Shown here in pieces: positions 15,120 through 22,272 of a DNA stretch of 39,742 nucleotides. Source of the DNA: an uncultured Clostridia bacterium (GTDB lineage Bacteria; Bacillota; Clostridia; Christensenellales; CAG-138). The DNA is taken from contig CAKTYU010000012.1 in the NCBI GenBank assembly GCA_934633985.1, positions 1 through 39,742 of the forward strand, written 5' to 3'. Made by a program: the position numbers and the translations under genes. How positions within the stretch are numbered: the stretch's first letter is position 1; each line of letters opens with the position of its first letter. Below the pieces are notes generated by a model. That model was not told where the DNA came from, did no database searches, and saw only the letters and a program-made list of their open reading frames with translations.

Positions 15120-16958
15120 TTAGTTGTACTTTTCCTTGCGCTTTTCGCTCATGGGCAGGGACTGCTCATTCTCCACCAGCTCGATCTTCTTGCCGGTGGC
15201 GGTCTCTATAAGCTCGATGTTGGTGGACTTGACGTTGGGGTTCCACTTCTTCTCGGGAGCCTTGACCGCCTCGCCCGCCATCTCGGCCTTCAGCATTGCG
15301 AGGGCGCGGACGGCATCCTCCTGGCAGAGGGTGTTGCAGCCCAGGACCTCGTTCTCGATGCCGGCCTCGGACTTGTTGTTGTCTACCATGCAGGTCATGT
15401 ACTTGTTGCCCACGACCAGGGCGCCCTGTACCGCGCAGAAGGACATGCCGACTACGGGAACGCCGCGCATACCGATCTGCTCGAGGTGGCTTGCAAAGTC
15501 AACGTGGTTGTTGCCGAAGCCCTCGGTGGTAACGAACGCGCCGTCAACGTCCATGGATTCTACGGTCTGGCCAACGCGGCGGGATACGTAGAACTTTTCG
15601 CCGTTGATCTGGGGGGAACCTACCAGCACTACGCCGCACAGGTCGATCTCGGGATCGGCCAGGCACTCCAGCACCAGGGGCTCTCTCCAGTAGTGGCGGG
15701 ACATTTCCTTGGAGGCGGGGCCTATGCAGGTGAGGGCGTGTACCGCGCCGTCCAGTATCTCAAGGGGATTGCAGACCACGGGCACGTTGCCCAGGTCTAC
15801 GTTGGGCTTGCCGCCCAGCATTCCCACAGGCTCCATGGGGAGGAGCAGGTTATCGTGCATTGCGCCCTGGCCCATGATCTCCTTGACGATGACCACCTTT
15901 TTCTTATGGGGATGGCGCTTCTGCTCGAAGGTCTCGGTGGAGACCACCAGGCTCTCGTCCAGCTCCTTCATGGCTACGCGGATCTCCTGGGTGATGACGT
16001 CGGTGGCGTGGTGCGCCGCCAGAGGTCCGGGGCGGGTCATGTTGGTCTTGGCTTTTATGGTCATCTGAGTCTTGATGAAGATCTCACCCTTCTCAGGACA
16101 GCCGGGGCGGCCCCACATGATGTTCTCGTCCAGTATGCCCTCGGAGGAGCCGAACTCGCCGATCTGTACGCCGTCGTCGTCGGTGCCGGTGAGCATCATT
16201 ACTACGCCGTCCAGAACGCGGGTAACGCCTGCGCCCAGGTCGTCGTCGCCTTCCTTGGTGGCGATGGGCTGAACGTCCATGATGGTCTCGGAATAGGTAT
16301 GATATTCGGCGGGGGTGATGATGTCGATCTTAAGGTCGTGTACCAGCTCCTGGGAGTCGATGCACTCCTTCTCTATGCCCTCGCGGATGTAAAGGGTGGT
16401 TCCCTCGATCTTGGTCTTGGGGCCGCGCTTTACCTCGGTGATCTTGAAGTGCTTGCGGGTGAGGGTGCGTATGACCTTCTCCTCCGCCTCTGCCTCTGCG
16501 GGGGCGGCGGCGGCTGCTACTGCGGCAGGTACTACTGCGCCGGCTGCGCCTGCGGCGGCGAAAGCGCCTATGGGCAGCTCGAGGTCGATGCCCTTGCCCT
16601 CGTCGATGTGCAGCCTCAGTACACCGCCCTGTATAGCAGCGGGAGCGGCGGCAACGGGAGCGGCAGCGGGAGCGGCTTCCTCAGCGGCGGGAGCCTCCTC
16701 CTCCACGTCCTTCATGCCCTCGAGAAGATCGGGGGTAAGGGGAGTGAGGGAGTCCGCGGTCTTGGTGAGGGTCGCGCCCATGGCCTGACCGATGGTTACG
16801 GCACCGTCGAGCTTGAGCAGGCCAGACTCTACCAGATCGTCAAAGATGGCTGGGTCTTCCAGATTGTGCTCGGAAAGCACTACGCCAGCTTCTGCTCTGC
16901 AGCACAATACAGCGGGGTCGTTTTTGTGCTCAAGTGCGTATTCGGCTGAAATAGACAT
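15120..16958 (-). CDS. prdA: D-proline reductase proprotein PrdA
   Basis: A 612-residue precursor of the two larger D-proline reductase subunits. The pair T410-C411 in HALTCIGPASKE matches the Thr-Cys site where PrdA self-cleaves; the new N-terminal Cys becomes the pyruvoyl group that binds proline. Cleavage here would give about 410- and 202-residue chains, agreeing with the known ~45 and ~23 kDa subunits. Later Cys-containing segments (VGMSFCAVQGAL, EVLGCNTLCQEDAV) are in the small chain. Two Ala/Pro/Glu-rich linkers lie at about 86-109 and 133-160. GGAGG precedes the ATG. A sigma-54-like promoter lies upstream. Mostly ATC isoleucine codons suggest high expression. Confidence 0.95.
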   Translation of the reverse strand: MSISAEYALEHKNDPAVLCCRAEAGVVLSEHNLEDPAIFDDLVESGLLKLDGAVTIGQAMGATLTKTADSLTPLTPDLLEGMKDVEEEAPAAEEAAPAAAPVAAAPAAIQGGVLRLHIDEGKGIDLELPIGAFAAAGAAGAVVPAAVAAAAAPAEAEAEEKVIRTLTRKHFKITEVKRGPKTKIEGTTLYIREGIEKECIDSQELVHDLKIDIITPAEYHTYSETIMDVQPIATKEGDDDLGAGVTRVLDGVVMMLTGTDDDGVQIGEFGSSEGILDENIMWGRPGCPEKGEIFIKTQMTIKAKTNMTRPGPLAAHHATDVITQEIRVAMKELDESLVVSTETFEQKRHPHKKKVVIVKEIMGQGAMHDNLLLPMEPVGMLGGKPNVDLGNVPVVCNPLEILDGAVHALTCIGPASKEMSRHYWREPLVLECLADPEIDLCGVVLVGSPQINGEKFYVSRRVGQTVESMDVDGAFVTTEGFGNNHVDFASHLEQIGMRGVPVVGMSFCAVQGALVVGNKYMTCMVDNNKSEAGIENEVLGCNTLCQEDAVRALAMLKAEMAGEAVKAPEKKWNPNVKSTNIELIETATGKKIELVENEQSLPMSEKRKEKYN

Positions 16959-17000
16959 GTGTTTCCTCCTATATGAATAATATTTGGTACTTAAGTTTTT

Positions 17001-17017
17001 TGCTTAAGTGTAACCAC
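17001..17017 (-). promoter_or_regulatory. Candidate sigma-54 promoter of prdA
   Basis: On the minus strand TGG (17016-17014) and GC (17003-17002) are separated by exactly 10 bases, the invariant GG-N10-GC spacing of -24/-12 promoters. The less conserved positions fit poorly. Transcription would start near 16990, about 32 bases before the prdA ATG. In clostridia the prd genes are controlled by PrdR, a sigma-54-dependent activator, which supports the reading. ACTTAAG/CTTAAGT inverted arms (16989-16995, 17003-17009) overlap the site. Confidence 0.5.
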
Positions 17018-17030
17018 TGGATAAGGTATT

Positions 17031-17069
17031 GCCCCGCCGCGGGGCGGCCCCTTGGCCGCCTTGCGGCGG
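17031..17069 (-). other. GC-rich overlapping hairpins between prdC and prdA
   Basis: Three mutually exclusive stems can be drawn on the minus strand: CCGCC/GGCGG with a GCAA loop, GGCGGCC/GGCCGCC, and GCCCCGC/GCGGGGC. No U-tract follows, so this is not a simple terminator. It lies 20 bases after the prdC stop and upstream of the prdA promoter. Confidence 0.6.
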
Positions 17070-17088
17070 ATATGCTTATTTATATGAA

Positions 17089-18423
17089 TTAAAACTCGCT
17101 GAGGTCCTGGTCCACGGTCTTGCTTATGGTCAGGTGCCTGTAAAGGGGGTGATGTATGGTGCGCATCACGTGGTCGGTCTGGTGTATCACCTTGAGGCCC
17201 ATCTTCAGCGTGCCGCAGGTGACCACGGTGTTGGAGCAGTCGGAGCAGTTGCCTATGATGAGGTACTCGGCGCCTGCGCGCTTCATCTCAAGCACCTTTG
17301 CTATCTGGCCGGGGCAGTTGCCGGGGTTCTCGCACTTGCGGGGGGCGCCGGGCTTTACCTCTATGGCCTGCTTGCAGAAGGTGACGGATACCACCTCGCC
17401 GTTGTACTTCTCGGCTATATCCCTCATGCGGGCCTCGCCGCCGCCGCAGGCGCAGACCAGAAGGCCCACCTTTGCGCCGTGGAGGTCGGGGAAGGGTATG
17501 GTGACTATGATAGCGCCGGTGGTCTTGGTGGTGGGGGCGTCGAGGGTGGTGGGAAGGCCGGTGAACGCGCCGCCCATTATTATCTCGCCGTACTCGCCGT
17601 CGATGCCGCCTACCTTTTCCAGCATATCCTCGACGGAGATGCCCACGGGCATATCCATGAATACCTGGGCCTCGGGGCCGCCGTGTACCCTGCCCACTAC
17701 GGATATGTTCTTATATATGCAGGGCTTTTGATCCTCTATGGCCTCTGCCACCCGGAGGACGGTCTCGCAGTTCACCACGTTTGCGTGGGCCGCAGAGGGG
17801 AGCTGTGTGGGCTCAAGGAGTATGCCCAGGCACTCGCGCACCACCGCGCGCTCCTCGCCCATGGGGTATATATCGGGAAGGAGGTGTATGCTTATGTCGG
17901 GCTTATCCGCTATGGCCTTCTTTATGGCGGAGATGGCCCTTGCGTTCTTGCGCTTTATGGCGAATATGGCCTTCTTGGCGTTGGACATTTCCATGCAGTA
18001 CTCAACGCCCCGGACTGTCTTTTCCGCCTGCTGCTCAAGCTGCATTATGTTGTGCCTGAGGCCGGGCTCACATTCCGCAGCGTTTATGAGTATGTAGCCG
18101 CCCTGAAGGTCGGCCCCCAGCTTTACGCCGGTGGGGAAGCCCGCCCCGCCCATGCCGACTATGCCGGCTTCCTTTACCATATCGAGCTTGCTGTCGCTCT
18201 TCTTTATGGGTATGTACCTGTCAGGCTGCTCGTCGTCGGGCTGTATCACTATGGCCTGATCGTTTACCTCCTCTACCGTGCCGTAAACGGAGGAGAAGAT
18301 GTTCGCGCCGAGACCGGTGGGGGTGGCTATCAGCGTGCCCTTTTCTACCTTGTCGCCGGGCTTTACAATTGCCGCGCAGGGCGCGCCAACATGCTGCTTG
18401 AGCAAAAGCTTGATTTTCCTCAT
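17089..18423 (-). CDS. prdC: Proline reductase electron-transfer protein PrdC (Cys form)
   Basis: A 444-residue RnfC-like protein. Glycine-rich flavin/NADH-type motif KEAGIVGMGGAGFPTGVK (about 85-101), then ILINAAECEPGLRHN and the SLBB-like region. Redox-active Cys groups follow: CAC at 324-326 in LLVCACGGGE, C350, C364/C370 (CENPGNC), C393/C396 (NCSDC). PrdC is thought to pass electrons from NADH to the reductase. In well-studied clostridia it is a selenoprotein; here the frame is uninterrupted and the CAC motif probably holds Cys where they hold Sec. GGAAGG precedes the ATG. It lies upstream of prdA with its own promoter. Confidence 0.88.
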   Translation of the reverse strand: MRKIKLLLKQHVGAPCAAIVKPGDKVEKGTLIATPTGLGANIFSSVYGTVEEVNDQAIVIQPDDEQPDRYIPIKKSDSKLDMVKEAGIVGMGGAGFPTGVKLGADLQGGYILINAAECEPGLRHNIMQLEQQAEKTVRGVEYCMEMSNAKKAIFAIKRKNARAISAIKKAIADKPDISIHLLPDIYPMGEERAVVRECLGILLEPTQLPSAAHANVVNCETVLRVAEAIEDQKPCIYKNISVVGRVHGGPEAQVFMDMPVGISVEDMLEKVGGIDGEYGEIIMGGAFTGLPTTLDAPTTKTTGAIIVTIPFPDLHGAKVGLLVCACGGGEARMRDIAEKYNGEVVSVTFCKQAIEVKPGAPRKCENPGNCPGQIAKVLEMKRAGAEYLIIGNCSDCSNTVVTCGTLKMGLKVIHQTDHVMRTIHHPLYRHLTISKTVDQDLSEF

Positions 18424-18542
18424 GGTGCCCTTCCTTTTCTTTTTTTAATAGTGATTTTATATTATAAGAAACGCTAATTGGACAGGAGGCCGTCATCAGA
18501 TATTTCTATTCCTTCAAGCAGGCTGCCCCCTGGGCAAAGTTA

Positions 18543-18571
18543 ATTATACATCAATCTTCCTTAAAAGTCTA
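18543..18571 (-). promoter_or_regulatory. Candidate sigma-A promoter of prdC
   Basis: Minus-strand TAGACT (18566-18571), a 17-base spacer and a perfect TATAAT (18543-18548). The leader to the prdC ATG would be about 110 bases. Confidence 0.6.
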
Positions 18572-18576
18572 TCTCC

Positions 18577-18594
18577 TGTGTGAAAATTCACACA
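18577..18594. promoter_or_regulatory. Perfect palindromic operator candidate upstream of prdC
   Basis: TGTGTGAAAATTCACACA has 8-bp perfect arms around AA. It sits just upstream of the prdC -35, centred about 50 bases before the predicted transcription start. It looks like a dimeric-regulator site of CRP/FNR or Rex flavour, but its half-site spacing matches neither consensus exactly. Confidence 0.55.
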
Positions 18595-18685
18595 TATATT
18601 TTCCAAATAACACTTTACCTCTTTAAATAACAAGCTGTTGTGTGAGTGAATTTTTTAAGCACAAAATATTGCATGGCGGTTTTAT

Positions 18686-18724
18686 ATAAAAAATCGCAGA
18701 AATGGCTGAAAGCCACTTCTGCGA
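18686..18724 (-). terminator. Terminator of tRNA-Sec
   Basis: Minus-strand 13-base arms TCGCAGAAGTGGC/GCCATTTCTGCGA (one G-T pair) with a TTTCA loop, followed by TTTTTTATAT. It starts 13 bases after the tRNA 3' end. Confidence 0.93.
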
Positions 18725-18737
18725 CCGCGATAGCCTT

Positions 18738-18835
18738 TGGCGGGAACGTGTGGGAATCGAACCCACCCAGGACGCTACTAACGCCCAACAACTGGTTTTG
18801 AAGACCAGGAGGCACACCAGTACCTATCCGCCCCC
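18738..18835 (-). tRNA. selC: tRNA-Sec (anticodon UCA)
   Basis: A 98-base tRNA including an encoded CCA. The anticodon loop CTTCAAA carries UCA between CTGGT/ACCAG. Features special to selenocysteine tRNA are visible: a 6-bp D-stem AGGTAC/GTGCCT with a 4-base loop, an 8-position acceptor arm (GGGGGCGG with ACGTTCCC, two G-T pairs and one mismatch) next to a 5-bp T-stem GTGGG/CCCAC, and a long variable arm. It reads the UGA of prdB. It has its own promoter and terminator and lies between prdC and the proline racemase gene. Confidence 0.95.
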
Positions 18836-18892
18836 ATGCTGTACGCTTCCGCCTGCGGTAAGCGCGCCCCTCGGCGCCTTCCTTACCGGGAA

Positions 18893-18921
18893 AGGATAGC
18901 ATAAATAATCGGTTTTTTCAA
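18893..18921 (-). promoter_or_regulatory. Promoter of tRNA-Sec
   Basis: Minus-strand TTGAAA (18916-18921), 17-base spacer, TATCCT (18893-18898). The ~50-base leader folds as GGTAAG...CTTACC enclosing GCGCC/GGCGC, ending just before the tRNA 5' end. Confidence 0.75.
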
Positions 18922-18994
18922 TACCGAACGTGAAGCAACGGCAAAATATTTATGGCCCAACGGTAAACGGCATGGCTCCGGCCCCATTAGCTTA

Positions 18995-19023
18995 TTGACT
19001 TTTGCAGATGTTTAGGTGATAAT
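18995..19023 (+). promoter_or_regulatory. Promoter of the proline racemase gene
   Basis: TTGACT (18995-19000), 17-base spacer, GATAAT (19018-19023). The untranslated leader to 19147 is about 115 bases. Confidence 0.72.
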
Positions 19024-19146
19024 ATGCATTGAGGATTGATAAATTTTTCATCTTCTCGGCAGGGCATATTTTTTACATCAAACGGCGTTTCAATTTTGGC
19101 GCTCCTCTTTGCGCCATTAAATAATAATAAAATAGGAGAGCAGGTC

Positions 19147-20181
19147 ATGAATTACAACCCCAAGATAAACCTTGACAGGTTCGAAGCGAGCTTCAAGGCC
19201 ATCGACGCCCATACCGCAGGCGAATTCTGCCGCGTGGTATACTCCGGCTTCCCCAAGCCCGAGGGCAACACCCCCATCGAGCGCAAGCACTGGCTGGAAA
19301 AGCACTGCAACCACTACCGCACTGCCCTGATGCTTGAGCCCCGCGGCCATCACGACATGTTCGGCGCGTACATCTGCGAGCCCATCGATCCTCAGGCCGA
19401 CTTTGCCGTATTCTTCATGGATACCGGCGGATGGCTCAACATGTGCGGCCACTGCACCATAGGCGCCGTCACCGTGGCCGTTGAAACCGGCATGGTAGAG
19501 GCCAAGGAGCCCTACACCGAGGTAGTGCTTGAGGCTCCCGCCGGCATCATCCGCACCAAGGCCGAGGTGAAGGACGGCAAGGTGCTGGGCGTAACCCTCG
19601 AGAACGTCCCCGCCTTCCTGTATAAGCCCAACCAGAAGGTGGTCATCGACGGCAAGGAGATCACCTTTGACATCTCCTTCGGCGGCTCCTTCTTCGCCCT
19701 TGTGGATACCGACAAGCTGGGCCTGGTGGACGAGATCAACGAAAAGACCGTTCCCTACCTAACCGACCTCGGCATGAAGATGATGGAGAAGATCAACAAG
19801 GAAATCGAGATACAGCATCCCCGCCTGGACATCACCACTGTGGATCTGGTGGAGTTCTACGGCCACAACGTATCCCCCGACGCCAACAAGCGCAACGTGG
19901 TTATCTTCGGCGAAGGCTCCGCCGACCGTTCCCCCTGCGGAACCGGCACCTCCGCAAAGCTGGGCACCCTGTATGCCAAGGGCGAGATCGGCATCGGCGA
20001 GCCCTTCATCTATGAGTCCTTCATGGGCACCAAGTTCAAGGGCGTTATCGAGAAGGAAGTCGATGAGTGCGGCTACAAGGCCGTCATACCTCTCATCACC
20101 GGCTCCGCCTACCTCACCGGCGAGGCCACCTATGCCATCGACCCCGTCGATCCCCTGAAGTACGGCTTCATCGTAGGCTAA
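19147..20181 (+). CDS. prdF: Proline racemase
   Basis: A 344-residue enzyme converting L-proline to D-proline without cofactor. Both catalytic cysteines are present: C100 in WLNMCGHCTIG and C264 in ADRSPCGTGTSA. The Cys/Cys pair separates true racemases from 3-hydroxyproline dehydratases, which carry a Thr at one position. N-terminal AIDAHTAGEFCRVV is the family opening. The product feeds the PrdA/PrdB reductase encoded next door on the other strand. Start 19147 follows GGAGAG; no credible longer start. Isoleucine is mostly ATC, as in prdA/prdB. A promoter precedes it and a terminator follows, so it is a single-gene unit. Confidence 0.94.
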   Translation: MNYNPKINLDRFEASFKAIDAHTAGEFCRVVYSGFPKPEGNTPIERKHWLEKHCNHYRTALMLEPRGHHDMFGAYICEPIDPQADFAVFFMDTGGWLNMCGHCTIGAVTVAVETGMVEAKEPYTEVVLEAPAGIIRTKAEVKDGKVLGVTLENVPAFLYKPNQKVVIDGKEITFDISFGGSFFALVDTDKLGLVDEINEKTVPYLTDLGMKMMEKINKEIEIQHPRLDITTVDLVEFYGHNVSPDANKRNVVIFGEGSADRSPCGTGTSAKLGTLYAKGEIGIGEPFIYESFMGTKFKGVIEKEVDECGYKAVIPLITGSAYLTGEATYAIDPVDPLKYGFIVG

Positions 20182-20193
20182 GCGTTAGGATAA

Positions 20194-20228
20194 AGGCAAA
20201 AGGAGCAGCGCAAGCTGCTCCTTTTTGC
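20194..20228 (+). terminator. Terminator after proline racemase
   Basis: GGAGCAGC/GCTGCTCC stem with a GCAA loop, flanked by AAAA and TTTTT (20222-20226). Confidence 0.93.
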
Positions 20229-20250
20229 CCTCGCGCCGCCCCTTTTTCCC

Positions 20251-20279
20251 TTGCGCAGCCCCGGGGCATAGGTTATAAT
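20251..20279 (+). promoter_or_regulatory. Promoter of the heptad-repeat gene
   Basis: TTGCGC (20251-20256), 17-base spacer, TATAAT (20274-20279). The ATG at 20299 is about 13 bases after the predicted start, behind GAGGTGAT. Confidence 0.65.
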
Positions 20280-20298
20280 TTTTATGAGGTGATAAGAG

Positions 20299-20628
20299 AT
20301 GACCAACGAAGAAAAGATACTTGAAGCGCTGTCTGAAATAAAAGCCGCGGTACTCGAGAACAAGGCCGCCATACTCGAAAACAAGACCGCTATACTCGAG
20401 AACAAGACTGCCATACTCGAAAACAAAAGGGAAATAACCAGGATCAACATGCGCCTGGAAAACGAGGTCGTCCCCCAGCTTCGCCTGCTGGCTGAGGGCC
20501 ACAATATGCTCATACAGACCCTGGCCCCCAAGTCGCGGGTAGATGAGCTGGAGGAAAAGGTGCAGACCCTGGAGTTTGCCGTAAAGATGGTGAACGCCGA
20601 GCTGCAGAGCATGAAGAAGGCGCAGTAA
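20299..20628 (+). CDS. Small coiled-coil protein with tandem heptads
   Basis: A 109-residue charged protein without membrane segments or recognisable catalytic motifs. Residues 16-43 are four tandem heptads of the form AAILENK (A/T at the first place), followed by more helix (EITRINMRLENEV; VDELEEKVQTLEFAVKMVNAEL). This reads as a parallel coiled coil with hydrophobic I and L at heptad positions. Similar short proteins occur widely in Clostridia without a known role. GAGGTGATAAGAG precedes the ATG, and a promoter and terminator make it monocistronic. Confidence 0.75.
   Translation: MTNEEKILEALSEIKAAVLENKAAILENKTAILENKTAILENKREITRINMRLENEVVPQLRLLAEGHNMLIQTLAPKSRVDELEEKVQTLEFAVKMVNAELQSMKKAQ
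20344..20427 (+). repeat. Four tandem 21-bp repeats inside the coiled-coil gene
   Basis: Four in-frame 21-bp units each encode the heptad AAVLENK/AAILENK/TAILENK. Units 1 and 3 carry CTCGAG, units 2 and 4 CTCGAA, suggesting that a 42-bp pair was itself duplicated. Confidence 0.9.
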
Positions 20629-20662
20629 GGTACAGGAAACAGAATATAATGCTTATATATGC

Positions 20663-20696
20663 CCCGCCGAACTGCTTCGGCGGGAGTTTGCTTTTT
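20663..20696 (+). terminator. Terminator of the coiled-coil gene
   Basis: CCCGCCGAA/TTCGGCGGG stem with a CTGC loop, then AGTTTGCTTTTT. Confidence 0.85.
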
Positions 20697-20795
20697 GGGG
20701 GCGGTTTGGATTCCCGCTTCCGCAGTTTAGCTCCAACTCCGGAATTGCCTCCGCCGCCCCTTTTGCCTGCGGCGCGGCGCTTTCGCGGGCCAAAT
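20692..20795 (+). repeat. Dispersed repeat, copy A
   Basis: About 100 bases beginning TTTTTGGGGGCGGTTTGGA and ending near GCGGCGC...CTTTCGCGGGCC. A clearly related copy lies at 21945-22052, in the same orientation, on the other side of the lyase gene. Shared blocks include GGGCGGTTTGGA and CCGCCCCTTTTGCCTGCGGC. Confidence 0.8.
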
Positions 20796-20896
20796 GATAT
20801 ATTTTATAAAGGCACAAATGGTTGTATAATAAATTCACGCGACAGTATACGATAAGGGCTTGCCGCAGGCTGTGGAATGAGGAGGAGGTATTTGAA

Positions 20897-21928
20897 ATGA
20901 TAAGATTTAACAACGACTATAACAGGGGGGCCCTTGAGTCCATACTCGACGGGCTTACGGAGATCAACGCCGCCAGCTACGCGGGCTACGGTGAGGACCA
21001 GTGGTGCGGCAGGGCGGAGGCGGTCATAAAGAAGCTGATCGCCAGGGAGGACGCCATGATAAAATTCATCCCCGGCGCGACGCAGGCGAATATCGTCGCG
21101 ATCGCGGCGGCGCTTTCCCCTGTACAGAGCGTTATCGCGGCCGACACCGGGCATATCAACTGCCACGAGGCGGCCTCCATAGAGAACACCGGCCACAAGA
21201 TACTCCAGCTCCCCAATGCCGGCGGCAAGATTACCGCACGGCAGATTGCCGCCTGCGCGGCGGAGTATTACGAGGGCGGCGCCCCGGAGTACCTTACGGA
21301 GCCCAAGCTGGTATATATTTCCTTCCCCACCGAGCAGGGCACCCTGTATTCCAAGGGGGAGCTTCGCGCCATCAGCGAGGTCTGCAAAAAATACGGCATG
21401 TACCTGTTCGTGGACGGGGCAAGGATGGGGTACGGTCTGGGGGCGGAGGATAACGACCTTACCCTGAAGGACTTTGCGGAGCTTACGGACGTGTTCTATA
21501 TCGGCGGGACAAAGTGCGGCGCACTTTTCGGCGAGGCCCTCATCATCACGGAGCCCCGCCTCCAATACCGCTTCAAGGCGTACATGAAGCAGCACGGCGC
21601 GGTGTTGGCAAAGGGCTGGCTCATGGGGCTGCAATTTGCGCTCATGCTGGAGAGCGGCGAGTATTTTGAAAGGACGAGGCGGGCCGACGAGCTTGCCATG
21701 CAGATAAAGCGGGCCTTTGCGGCCAAGGGCATACCCTTCTGGGTGGACAGCCCCACCAACCAGCAGTTCGTCATACTGACCCCGCAGCAAAGGGAAACGC
21801 TGGCCCGGGGCTACTACTTCGAGGAGGGGGCGGCCACGCCCCGGGGTACTGTTGCGCGCTTCTGCACGAGCTGGGCGACCACCCAAGCCGAGGTAGACGC
21901 CCTGCTCGACGACATAGCCGGGCTGTGA
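20897..21928 (+). CDS. PLP-dependent beta-eliminating lyase / threonine aldolase family protein
   Basis: A 343-residue fold-type I PLP enzyme of the Beta_elim_lyase (aromatic amino acid lyase/threonine aldolase) group. Seen: FIPGATQANIVAI for cofactor phosphate binding, DTGHINCHEAASIE with the stacking His region, the PLP-aspartate D173 in LFVDGARMGYG, and the Schiff-base lysine K206 in FYIGGTKCGALFGE. The best reading is a low-specificity L-threonine aldolase or a related lyase; the substrate is not certain. GGAGGAGG lies 8 bases before ATG 20897. It sits between two copies of a dispersed repeat, inside the proline-selenium region but without an obvious link to it. Confidence 0.82.
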   Translation: MIRFNNDYNRGALESILDGLTEINAASYAGYGEDQWCGRAEAVIKKLIAREDAMIKFIPGATQANIVAIAAALSPVQSVIAADTGHINCHEAASIENTGHKILQLPNAGGKITARQIAACAAEYYEGGAPEYLTEPKLVYISFPTEQGTLYSKGELRAISEVCKKYGMYLFVDGARMGYGLGAEDNDLTLKDFAELTDVFYIGGTKCGALFGEALIITEPRLQYRFKAYMKQHGAVLAKGWLMGLQFALMLESGEYFERTRRADELAMQIKRAFAAKGIPFWVDSPTNQQFVILTPQQRETLARGYYFEEGAATPRGTVARFCTSWATTQAEVDALLDDIAGL

Positions 21929-21944
21929 CGGAGGATGATAAATG

Positions 21945-22052
21945 ATTTTTTGGGGCGGTTTGGAATCCGGCGGCAGCGGCTAAACTCCAACGCCCGTATT
22001 GCTTCCACCGCCCCTTTTGCCTGCGGCGCGGTACTTTCGTGGGCCGAAAGTA
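21945..22052 (+). repeat. Dispersed repeat, copy B
   Basis: Related to 20692-20795: TTTTTTGGGGCGGTTTGGAA, CTCCAACGCC..., CCGCCCCTTTTGCCTGCGGC, GGTACTTTCGTGGGCC. Sequence of similar style runs on to about 22175, including GTACTTTCGTGGGCCGAAAGTAC, an inverted pair. Confidence 0.8.
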
Positions 22053-22197
22053 CCCAAAGGCCCCCGCTTTCTTGGAAGAAAGCTCCCAAAGAACCAAGGG
22101 ATAGCGGCTCCGGCTTTATCCCGCTTACGCAGCCGTATCAAAGAATCCGGCTGGCGGGAATCCAACGTCGGCAGTCTTAATCAAACATTAGAAATAA

Positions 22198-22229
22198 CTC
22201 CCGCCGGAGTGATTCCGGCGAGAGTTTTT
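22198..22229 (+). terminator. Terminator downstream of the PLP lyase and repeat B
   Basis: CTCCCGCCGGA/TCCGGCGAGAG stem with one mismatch, followed by TTTTTC. Confidence 0.7.
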
Positions 22230-22272
22230 CATCTGCAATTGTATTTTTTGTCAGGCTTTTCTTTTCTCTTTG

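Noticed and set aside
15090..16949. A 600-codon open frame on the plus strand opposite prdA
   Set aside because: It is a shadow of a GC-rich gene with biased third positions; the product is low-complexity, has no ribosome-binding site, and prdA is certain on the other strand.
18577..18594. A canonical Rex or CRP operator
   Set aside because: The half-sites look similar, but the spacing between them fits neither consensus, so I report only an unassigned palindrome.
20344..20427. Short direct repeats as a CRISPR array
   Set aside because: The units are contiguous, in frame and encode heptads; there are no spacers and no cas genes.
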